A stretch of DNA of 64,000 nucleotides from Numida meleagris. Lineage: Eukaryota > Chordata > Aves > Galliformes > Numididae. Under the pieces are notes generated by a model that was not told the origin of the DNA, made no database searches, and saw only the letters and a list, made by a program, of their open reading frames with translations. The stretch covers positions 6,950,965 through 7,014,964 of the forward strand of contig NC_034414.1 of NCBI RefSeq assembly GCF_002078875.1, written 5' to 3'. Position numbers and translations under genes: made by a program. Numbering within the stretch: position 1 is the first letter of the stretch; each line of letters opens with the position of its first letter. This document shows, piece after piece, positions 51,385 through 63,300 of this stretch.

Positions 51385-54300
51385 CTTGAAAATATTGTGC
51401 TCATTTTGTTGTCTTGTTATAGCTAGAACGTATTCCATATGTTAGTAAAATTCCCCCCCAACAAAAAAAAAAAGCTGTCAAAATCCCCAAGGCCCAACTA
51501 CTCCATCTATTCAGTGTTTCTGAGCTGAATTAATGGAAATATTTGTTACTGACAAAGAATTGAGAGATAAGGAATAATTTCAGGCGAAAACTGTCAAACC
51601 TGTTCACTTCTTGCAGTTACTTGAAAGGCTCTGGCTTCACTGAAATAGAAACAGCCATGTAGGGGGTATGGAAATTCAACAATCACCAGCTTTTAAGAAA
51701 TAACATGGTGCCATCTGCAGAACAGAAAGAAGGAACATTCTCTTGCATCAGTCAGCTTTTTTTGCAACGGCTGCCTAAAGTTTTGCTTTCTCTTCTATTT
51801 TTATGTTTTCACAAAGTATTGTCTGTAAGTGGTATCTCACCCCACATCTGAATGCACAGCATCTCCATTCAGCGCTTCTGTTGTTGGAAAGGAACCTTCC
51901 TTCATCATGATGTCTTGTGAATGCTGTAACAAACATGAAGTGACTATGATATAACAATTTATCATAGTGTAGCAAAGCAGTATAATAAATACTGTAATAA
52001 TCATTAGGGGTGGTTTGTTATGGGGAGGTGGCTAATGCATTTAAAACTAGCGCTAACTGAATTTTGGTGTCACGGGCAGAAAAACTATCCAGAAATGAAG
52101 AAATTACTCAAATAGTCATAAAACAACAACAGTGAGAATATTTTAGGTGCAATAACATGTAGGTCAACCCTGAGACCTTCCTACTCTGTCATTGGTTTAT
52201 GTTTGGTTGTTCTGAGAGGGACAGCGCACCCAAGATAAGAATGAGAATCAGTGAGAGAAAGGGGGTTTGGAGGGACACTTGCACTATGGCACTCTTGGGT
52301 CTGCTGGAGTTCAGGCTGCTGGCCCAAGTGCCAGTTTTGGTCAGACTATTTATGCAAAGTCGCAGTAGCTGCCAGTGCATCCGATATATTCTAATTCAGC
52401 ATATGGCTACTGGTTTAGTTTTTTCTTCTGTTGTTTTTTTTATTATATTTTTTTCTTTTTTTGTGGGTTTTATTTTTGTTTTTATATGTGCAGCTCATCA
52501 TTGATGCATTTTAGTGTTTATTCTATAATCTGGGTAAAATGGAATATTAAAATCTGTTTATAAATATGTTACAGAGTATAGCTCCTTGCCAAGGGAAAAG
52601 CATCCAGGATGTTTTAATTGACAGTTTGGTTCAAGCACACGCATTTCATTTTTGAATGTCTCCAAGTATGAACAGCACTTCCACATTCACCCATGTACAG
52701 TCACATCTTCACTGAATCTATTTGCAACATTCTATATTAGTATATACATAGATGATAGATACAGTAAGCTTAGCAGCGAAAGCATGTTCATAAGCAAAGT
52801 ATACAGCAATAATCAATGTTCATTTTCATGAACACCGTACAGTCTAATAGTTCACAATGCAGAGCAGAGAGGAGGCACAAGTGCATTGAGTTATGTTACT
52901 CAATGAATGATCAGGTATGAAAAATGGAATTTGAAATTGCCAGTGGATTTACAAAAGGTCAAAAGTTTTTTGCTCAGGCTGATAGAGATGTACGCTAGGG
53001 TTTTTTTCTCTTTATTCAAAGGGAGGAATGCTTTTCTGTCAAGGAAAAAGGAAATGAAAGGAATTAAGTGTTTCTTTATACACACAATATTCCTGCCCAT
53101 TCAGTGATGCTGCGATTCATTCTCCAATCTTGCATGAAGAGTGCATCCTGACATCTATCCCCTAGCAAAACCCTTGTTCTTCTTGTCCCTCCTCCTGCCC
53201 TGTTTCTCCACAGGATTTAGATGTATAGGGTGAGAGAACAGGTGCTTACTTTCCAGCCCTGCACAGTGTAGATAACAATCACAGCACCCACACCTCTTTT
53301 GCTTCCTGTATAAGTGAGACTACTACTGATGTTTTTGTTCGCTTTAAGTGAAAATATCTAGCGGCTTAATAATGGCTATTGCTCTTTAAAATGTTCTTAC
53401 AAATCCAGTTTAGGATGCTAATTTGCTTAAGGATGCAATAGAAGCACTTTGTATTCTTGATAAAAGCTCTGTCTGCACTTTATTTTCCTAATCAATAGTA
53501 ATAGACTATGAAAATATAAATATGCAGCAGTGTTTTTAAGAGGAATATTCCTAAGTACTCCTACATAGTTCTATAAAAAATGCGAGAATTTCAAGGTTTT
53601 CTTCTAGCATCTCAAGTATTTCCATGCATTTACTCAAACAAGTGGGACTCACTCTGACATCCATGGGTGGCCAGTACAGGGACTGAGCACCAAGAGTGGC
53701 TGAGATTGAACGTATAGGATAAGGCGGCCACATAAGCTCTTCGTAGATGTTTAGCAGTACAATATTTGCTTTTCCAGTGAACTGGAATATCTCTTTTTTC
53801 TTATTTCTGCTTGGCTGTTTTGTGCTTGGGGGTTTTTGTTTGTATATTTGTTTTTTAGAAGTGAGACAGTACTCGCAGAAAGCTGGCCAGAGTCGTGGAG
53901 GAGCCGTATGTTCCGGCCAGGCTCCCAGCACACCAGAAACCTCAAGTTCCCCGGCCAGCTTACTGGCCAGCTGATGCAGATGGCAAGCAGCCCTGGAAAT
54001 CCAGAGGTGCAGCACAGAGGGTCAGCCTCAGTGCAACTCTGTGGCAGAGAGCCAGAAATACCTACAAGTCACAGCTTGAGCAAAAAGCTGAATACCTTTT
54101 AGAAATATATTCAGTGTGCTTCTTGATTGGTGACGCCTTTAAGTAGCTAGTTATGAGCAAATTGAATGAGGTCCTGGGCTCCTGAGCAGCCTGCTAGATG
54201 GCAAATCAAGCACATTTCCAGTGGAAAGCTGCTGAAAATTGAAAGGAATTCATTAAAATAAATACTTATTTCCCCAGTCACTTTCTATCTCAGGAAATTA

Positions 54301-57300
54301 GTATTTTCTGACAATTGTTTCACTGAAAAATTGTCATTCAGTTGTAATGATATCAGTCCATGATTTATGTAGTGTGTTGGACACTTCAGAGGCGACTTCC
54401 TGTTCTCCAACAAAAGCCATTTAAGAAGATAAAATAGGTTGCTTGTAACAAAAAGATAACTTATAATATATTGCCTTAGCATTGTGCTTTTATGTATTGC
54501 CTTAATCCAAACACCATCTCTTCTTTCCCCTCCTCTCTTCCTCCTGTCTCTCCCTGTGTTTCTGCCTTTAGATGAGGGGATAAGATACTAAGATCTTGTC
54601 TTTGTTGCACAAATGACCCATCCTTTCTGCCAGTCATAGTTCCTAGTATTCAGCACCACAAGAGATGCTGTGATGGATTAGACTGAAAGTCCTTCTAACC
54701 AGGTAGCATGCTGCTGACCAGAAATGGAAGGGAATGAGTGTGGGAATAGTGCAGGTGGAGTTGCAGAGGACTCCGAGGGAGCAGGATTAATTTAACCAGA
54801 TTGAGAGGGACTAAGTCCCCACCAGTGATGACTTCTTTGAAGTGATCCTTACTTGTGTATCTGTTCCACAGCTCAGTGGTTTTAGTGGTAGTGCATAAAT
54901 ACCCAAGCTGGTCTTAGACTAGCCTAGTTATGACAACAAAGAGATCTGCACAAATTTATCCCACAGAGGGAAACTGTCACATGTCTCTCACTGCAAATCC
55001 TTTTGGGAAATCAAAAAGGACGAGAGATGGGAATTGGGAATGATCTGTGTTACCATACCTACAAAGCTGTTAATTCCTAAAGGGTTTAACTTGCAACAAC
55101 CTTCATTCATTTCTGCCGTACCGAATGTTATTTATTTTTGGTGGTGCAACAGTGCCTTGAAGATCTGATCAGTGCCTCTAGGCATAGACGTGTTATAATT
55201 TTTAGGCGTGTAGGACAAAGATGTTACGTGCATTAGGAAGCTATCAGGTCAAGACAACAGGATGTTAAAAATATATGGGGAGAAAAGGGGAGTAGCATGA
55301 TAGTAAAATCTGCACATGAACCGTGAAATCAGTAGTAGTGAAATGAGAAGATGAAGTTGCATTACTGTTTCTCCCATATCATTTGTGTGAGAGTTAATTA
55401 ATGTTGATTACCGAGTTGTTGTAGAATAAAACAGTGGCTTTAGTGCTTCTGGTGAGAACATACTCATTTTAAAAGTCTCACTTAATCTTGAAACAGGCAT
55501 ACAAGAGGTCACTGCAAACTTTCCAAATACCATCTTGTTAACAAATCAACACTGGTGTGCTTTCATCGTGTTTTGTGATACTAATGAGTTGAGACAAGGT
55601 AGGCGACGTAGCGTTTTCAAAGTTATTGAAAGTATCTAAAACAAAAAGCAAGAAGCCACGTTTTATTCCGCATCACAGCACACATTCAAAGCTAAAAGGC
55701 CTCTGATGCTGCCGCTTGAAATGTGGCTGCGCAGATCAAGGCATTGTGATTAAGAAGGGTTAATTTCAGCCAACTGTCAGTTTTGATAACCACTACGGGT
55801 CTCGTGCTTACATAAGCCTCCCTGGTCAAACCTACCTTCCCTGGAATTCCATGTTTCTGTTGTGTTTGATCAGCAGTAGAGAGAAATCTGTACCCTGCAA
55901 ACAACTGTGCTCACTCTGCCTTAGGGTACTGGCACAGCGGTTTTAATCTTCATTCATGATGTTCTCACAGCTGGGTCAGTAACACCGGCCTTCACTGGGA
56001 GTACTGGAAGGTTCCTGAGCCTGGGCAACCTGATGGTGCAGCCACAGATAGGGCGCAGCGATCAGTGCGCTGCATCACTTGTGCTGCGTTCCCACTGGAG
56101 CAGACACTCCCCAGTCCCACACCTGCATCTAAGAAAAATGTTATCAGGACAGATAAAATTCGGTTTTCATGCACTGATTATCAGCCTTGTGCCTAGTTTG
56201 AATATATCTTCCCACTTCTATTTCACAGACAGATTATCTGCGGATTTTAGGATATGTTAGAAACTAAATTAGGACCGTCAGATTTAGAGTATATATACAC
56301 AAACCTCATCTTTATAGCTTATAGTAGCCAATCACTGAATTAATATATTTATTAAATTAATATTTTCACTCATTTTGTTTGCAAAAAATCAGAACAGTAA
56401 GGATAATGTATTATATTTTTTATCTTAAAGAACTAGTTTCAAGGTTTATGTAAGGGGATATTTATGATGACGTTGCAATAAAAAGAAGTGTCTATATCCT
56501 TGTTTTCTGTGTTCCCGGGGCAAAAGGTATAATCACTTATTGAAGTTTTGGTTTCTAACAGAAACTTACTTGAATGAAGATATACATTCTACACTGATGT
56601 GAGATAGAGTAGAAAAGAGACCAGTAATTTTCCATTCATTATTGTGTAAAATAGCACCATTTATATGTAATAAGAGGGTTTTAGGATTCAATTTGTACAA
56701 AGAAAATAAGAAATGCAGTACCATGCACTCTAATTGTTATGCCACAAAATTATGTATTTAAACTCTATCGTATTATTGGCTGAATGTATGTAAGAAATTA
56801 TAGCATTTCAGTTGCAGGTTGAGGTAGATCAAAAGGCTCCTTTATATTTTATATAAAAGAACAGAATTATAACAGTAATGCCAACTTGTAAATACCATTA
56901 AGGTTGAGCAGTATATTATTTCAATAAATAGTGATTGGGTGCTCATAAATGACATTCTCAAGCCATTGGTCTGATTACCTTCTTTTAAAGGCAGTATGTT
57001 AAAAGTGCTGTATTTTGCATTAGTCTGCACAAAATTAGCTGTAATTCAAGAATCTTCATTCATCAGATAGCACAAACTTTATGACAAGAGCTTTGCCAGT
57101 GGATGTCTAATGAATAGATGAATAATTCTTAGCAGATAACGGTACTTTATTGTGCTGGAGTCCTTACTTACGAAGCAGCTCAGGAATGACAAACATTTTG
57201 ACATAGAAACTCTTACTGAATTTTAGTTCTCACAAATCCTACATAGGTTGATGAGAGTAAGTTCTGTACTGTCACGAGATAAAATATGGATCCCCTGTCA

Positions 57301-60300
57301 GGCAGATCTTAAAGAAGAAATGCAGGGATAAGAAGATAAGACTGGAAAAAGTGTTAACCGGTTTCATGCTAATTGATCAGTTGAGAGCATTGAGAAAAGA
57401 TTGTTCTGCAGACAGCAGACATCAGCTGCCTGCTGCTGTAGATGGAAATCAGTATAATGAACATGGTAGGGGAATTTCATTTAATGATAAGTTCTTAAGT
57501 TATAATGTATTCCAGAAGTAATTATGCTTCAAAGATGAATAAGAATTGGATTATTTTTGTGGAAGTTATTTTAAGAAAAGCTAGCTCCTACTCCTAAATT
57601 GGATACTCCCATCTTCAATAGTGCAAGCTAACAATCTCTTGGACTATCTTCAGTCACACCTTAATAGTAATAGCCTCTGGTGATTTAAGACCTAGATTTT
57701 CCAAGGCCAATTTCCTTGTAAAGCATTTCAGTTTCATAGCGTCAAGCAGAAGCCTGAGTTTTTGGAAAAGCACACAAAATAGCTGAGGTTCTAGAAGCAA
57801 GATAGGCCCCTTGCTTCTCGAGAGAGTCCCCTTCATCCAAGGGGCTTTATGTTAAAACAGAAACAGGCATGCATTTACAAATGGATATAACAGCTTGTTC
57901 CAAGTAACTCCTGTCAGGCATCTCTTCTGTGGATTTCAATGTCTTCTGATCTGGAAGTTGCAAATAAAGCAGTAGACTTCTTCCTCTTTGGTAGAAACTG
58001 CCAGCAGCTCTCGCTCCAGCTGGCTCACCAGTTGCAGGGCAGAAGATGGTTTTGTGCCTTTTTCCAAGTCTCTCTCCAGCTCAGCCCTTTTGCATTCAGG
58101 GACACCCTTAGGAATGTATTTCTCTCTCTTCTAAAAAAGGTCCACAATTTGCCTTCCCTTTAAAAATGTCGGAGAGGGCCGTTGTTAGTAACCTTAATAT
58201 TTCTCTGAATTTTTTTTCATTTTTCTTCTTCCTCTAAATTAATCAAGGTGATACAATTTTAGAAACCGCTTGAATATCTAGAAAGACCTGTAACGTGCTG
58301 AATCTTCAAGAACCTGGAACAGTTCTTCTAACCATTATGACTAAAGCTGACTTAGAAGCATCTGTCCAGGTGGTTATTTGCACTGGGAATAGGTGCGTGA
58401 CCATCATGTGGTATCTGCTAATTCTGGCCATCTGAAAACTTGGAAATTGCAAACAGCTTGAATTGCTGAACACATCCATTTTTATTTGTTAGGCCTAGAG
58501 ACAAAAATACCCCAGGTACTTTCGGGACATAGAGACAGATCTTGTCTTTGATTTTGTGTCATTGCTAACAAAAAATCCATGACATTTTCTTGGTGAGTTT
58601 GTCTCACTCAATAGAACCAGGTATAATGGTGTTCAGTACAAATGCATGTGACTGCAATTCTGGCTTCACGAAATCCCCACAAGGCTCTTGTTCCAATTTC
58701 AGTGCGTTGATATGGCATAAAGACTTGTTGAAATTTCTTTTTTTTCCTTTCCCATAATGTTAATGAAATAGAATGTCAGATTGCTGTTTTTATGTTTCTT
58801 TTTTGATATTTCGATTCAAGTAAGTAATTCGTAAGCCCGTTTCTATACCCTAGAGCAGGCGTGTCCAATTCACGGCCCGTGGACCACACACTGCAATGTT
58901 AACTCCATGTGGGCTGGGAGTATGGCACGGGGCGCAGCGCAGTGCCAGCTCAGGTGATGGCAAATAAGTGGGATGGGCTTTGGTACATTAGCTAAAGACA
59001 GTTCTAGAAATGGCAAAAAATACGCAGCCCTGCTTTCTGTATTGATAAAGGAATTTGAGAATAGGTTTCAGTAGTGCCAAAAAAACCTGTCATTTTTTTT
59101 TATTTGCACCTGTCATTTTTTTTTATTTGCACCTGTCATTTTTTTTTATTTGCAACTCCATTTTCAGTCTACAAAAATACATTACTCAAATGCGATGTTT
59201 GGAGTTGCGATCCAAAATCTGACCATGTCTCTTTACCAGACTTTCATAAGCTCTCTCTTAGCAGAGAGGAATACCCCTCAGCTCATGGTCATGCCTTACT
59301 CATGTCATCGCTTTTAGGCAGTGCATGCATTTGTGAACAGCGGTGTTCAAGGATGAAGCACGGGAAGAGTAACATTTCATCAAAAGTCTTTGCTGAACAC
59401 CTTGAGAACTCACTAAGAATGGCAGCCACTGCCAGTGAACCAGACTGTTGCTTTAGTTTCACAAACACGGTCACACATCCCACTAATTTTGCATTTTTAT
59501 TGCTCTATTTTTTTAATATGCTTTAATTAAAAAAAAAGTTTTGTTACTTTAGTACATTAAATATATATTTAATGGGAGCTGCTCTGAATGTGATGTGTCC
59601 TCCTTTACAGTACTGGCTCACGACGTCAGAGGCAGATGTTGGTGGGATGGCAGTAGAGGCTGAATCTTCCCCTCAGTGTACTGTTCCATTTTGTTGCCAT
59701 GGGACAGATGGCAGCAGAGGGGCGGTCTGACAGAATGGTGTCAGACATGGAAGCGCGGATGAAGTAATGCACTCATTGTCATTCACTGACACTTGCTGAA
59801 TGTTTGTGGAGACCAAGCAGTGGATGTGAGCACCGTGAGGCAGTGGGTGGTGCATTTCAGCAGTGGTTACAGCGACAGCGGGTCACCTCCACTGGTGCAG
59901 ATTGTTATGAGTGCAGCACGCAGGCTCTTGTTAATCGCTGGTGAAAATGCATAACTAGTGGTGAGGACTATATTGAATAAGAGTATTATGTAGCTGAGAA
60001 TTTGTTCTATTAATAGTGTTATTGTACTCTCTGTATCATTTGTAGCTTCCATGGAAATAAATAGGAGGCATTGCTTTTGGAGCAACTCGGTAGACGTGGC
60101 CCTAGATGATTCCTCTTTGCTCAGTGCAGCCCAGGCAAGCCCAAAGGTTGGACACCTATGCCCTGGAGTTTTGAGTGACGCATCAGAGCTAATGTTATGG
60201 AAAACATAATGGAAAAAGTTTTCATGCAGAGAGTGCAGATTCAGAAGTGCTGGTAACGTGCATTCACAAAGCATTCTGTGGGCTGCAGAATGATGGAGCT

Positions 60301-63300
60301 TCCAAAAATGTATATCTTTGCCTAGATAAGCAAACAGATGAAAAAATGCAGAAGCATGCAGAGCTAATGAATAGCGTAAGAGCTCCCTGCTCTAATGCTA
60401 GCAAGAGATCACAGTAGGAACAAATGCTGAATGTCCTGTTTCTATTAACAAAAGTTATATTCTACCCTTAGAAATGCTTATAAAGCTTTCCGTTTCGGTA
60501 GATAAATATGTATATCTAAAAGGAAGAGTTTGTTCCCAAAATTGCACTGTTTACATGTTTAGCATAGAACTGATTAAATGTTACTTTTTTCAATTCTCTC
60601 CCAGTAGTTAAAGAGTGCAAATGTGCCCTCTGAAAGTGTTTGGAAGCCTTTAAAACCAGATCATTGCTGCTCAGAACATGTCTACAGGGAGAGTAGGAGG
60701 GCACCTGCAGTTAGAGTATCTTCAGAAGAGTAAGGAGATGCTTGCCACAGCTTATTTCCTAGCAGAGCTGTGTCTGGTTAATGGGTGCAGAGAGGCACTG
60801 CTTGTTAATGCTTCTCTTGGGGCGATCTAACAGCGTTTGCTGCTGTTCCAGTTCCTTCCTGGACTGACTCCTTCAGAGTTCAGTGGTGCAGAGGTTGCAG
60901 ACTGCTCCTTGGAAATGCTCACAGCCAAGAATTGCATATTTTTCAGTAACCAACCGGATTTCTATTACTGGATAAAAAAGTCTGGGACTCAAAGTAGTGG
61001 TCAGGCCCCTGTGGCAATTACTTTGTTGTTGTTTGTTCACTAGCCTAAAACATCTGCTGCTTCCTGTTCTCCCCTCATTTCTGTTCTTTTGAAGATGATT
61101 GCTGGAAGGAACACAAAATACCCTTCAGAAGGATACAGTTAACAAGAGAAAAATAGGAAAAGATCACGCCTCACTGTGAGGTTAGCCTAGCGCTACAAGG
61201 CACTGCTGGTTTTTGACAAATGCCAAATCAGGTGGAATTCTGGGCCACAGTTCTTATTTTGGTTACTTTTCAGTACTGCATGTCCTTTACAAAAAAAAAA
61301 AAAAAAAAAGCTAAAATGATTTACTTCACATATCCAGATTTATACTGGATAGAAATGGAGGGAAATTAGTTGATCTGAAACCAGTGGAAATGTTTGCCAT
61401 TTGCAGTCATAATGTTTCCGTGTAATGACAGTGCATCAAATACTTGATAAGGTTACGGAGGTATTTTTTATTATCTGATGCTTCATGCACATGTCAGAGA
61501 AACTACATACACTGCATTCCCCAGACATTTTATTAGGAAATATTGGTTAAAATCAGCTTAGCACAACAACAATAATCTTGTTGTACCTTCCAGATTCATG
61601 TTGTTTTCTTGTTTCACCTTTCCATTCCAGAGAGTACATTTCTGCAATAGACTGTGATGTTTTTGTTTTTACCGATTATAATTTCTCCCTGGAGAAAGAG
61701 TAACCAGCTTACCTATACGTTGTGTATTGCCCACATACAACATAAATATGCTGCTGCTGACAAGGGAAATTACAAGCATATATCAGAAGACAAAAACGGA
61801 CCTTCTACTAGGAGCAGGTCTCGTCTTTAATTTTGATGAGCGTTGGATGTAGAACTTGTCTCTAGCTGAAATAGAAAACGTGTCAAACAGTCTCTCAGGC
61901 TTTTGGAAGAGAGACAGAAATAACCTTATCCGTGCACTGTCCCTGCTGGTCTTTTTAGCAGGAATCTCAGAAGAATTCTCAGCTAAAACATACTTCAAGT
62001 AAATGAAACCCTTAATCATCACACTAGAATGTGAAGGGTTTGGAAAGCGGTGATATTTTCATCAGGAATGTTATTGTAGCAGATTCTTACGTTAAGGAAT
62101 TGTGAATTAACTTGTTTTCCTTGCTCAGATGCTGAGGTTTCATTTATTTGAGTAGTGCCTTTAAAGGAGCCATTAAGAAAACAATAGGACCACTCATCTA
62201 AAACAGACTAATATAATTAAAAAGTAAATCACTGCTGACACCAAAGTGTATTTAAAAGCAGCTGCAGTGAATAAGATGATTGGATTTCATTGCACAAAAA
62301 TGAAAGGCATGCAGCCACATGGGATCAATAGTGCTGGGTAATTTATTGTAGAGGAAAAGTGCAGAATAAATCAGTAGAAATGTGGACCTGAAAGAAAAAA
62401 AGAAAAGAAGAAAAAAGAAAAAAAAAGTGAACGTTTAAGACTTTTGCAACTTCCTGCAGAGCTGTAGGAAGTCGTGATTTAGATCCCAGGGACTGAGAAA
62501 GGCTGATAGAGTCAGGACTGCAATCCTGATTAGGAACAGAGAGGGACTCAGAACAGTTCAGACACGCCTGTGTCTGGGAAGGATGCAAAGAAATGTATGT
62601 AAAACAAGTGCTAAGAGAAAACTCCTACTTATTTAACTATTTCAGTAGTCCAGTCACATAAAGTGTTAAATTCAGATTGACCTGTCGTGCTTACAGTTAG
62701 TGTCTTCCTTGAAAAACAGTAATAATAGCTTTGCTTTTTCTTGACTGTATGATTTCCTTCTGATGCATACATATGTATTTTTAATTTCATCTACGTAGTT
62801 CCTGTGAACTGTTACCCCTTGTGTTGGGGTTTTGGCACGGCAGGTAGCTCTGCATGATGTCTGCTGGTGCACAGAATGCATGGGTTTGTCATTACAACTG
62901 TCAGGATGGGATGGAGTGGCAAAAACATTTGTTCTTCAAGGCAAAGTAACCACCACCTGAGGGCCTGTTTTGCAGCATGCCTCTTAGGTATTCCGCATGG
63001 GCTGTGGCTTTGTGAAAGATGTATTTTGAGTTGGAGGTTGTCCTTATCTGATAGTTACTTGGTTAATACAAAATTAATGTAATTAGTGTGTTTCACAGAC
63101 AGCTTGATCATGGTTGCTGGATGAAACAATGTTAAATAACGTCAAATTCAAATGTACTGTTCAATACGTAGGTGGTATGTGTGTATGTAATTATTTGGAT
63201 TTTTTAAAAAGTCTATTGTGAAGTCATTCAGTTGAGTAGAGAAAGCTCGGTGTCCCCGCCTGTACTTGAGGATTAGCAGCTGTCACTTCTTGAGACTTAG

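Larger units (their letters stand above)
58856..60160. mobile_element. hAT-superfamily DNA transposon (Charlie/Buster type), decayed, with a nested mariner
   Basis: The left end is caggcgtgtccaa at 58856 and the right end is its inverted counterpart ttggacacctatg ending at 60160. The flanks form an 8-bp target duplication: ccctagag at 58848-58855 and ccctggag at 60161-60168 (7 of 8 match, TA in the centre, as the Buster group prefers). Inside is a degraded hAT dimerisation domain. Without the mariner the element is about 0.8 kb, so it is internally deleted and cannot move itself. Confidence 0.85.

Noticed and set aside
59867..60274. 135-codon minus-strand frame
   Set aside because: It is the antisense of the mariner remnant and the hAT right end.
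62343..62588. Minus-strand frame with a good acceptor at 62.57 kb
   Set aside because: No donor, and its only open phase is incompatible with the exon chain on both sides.
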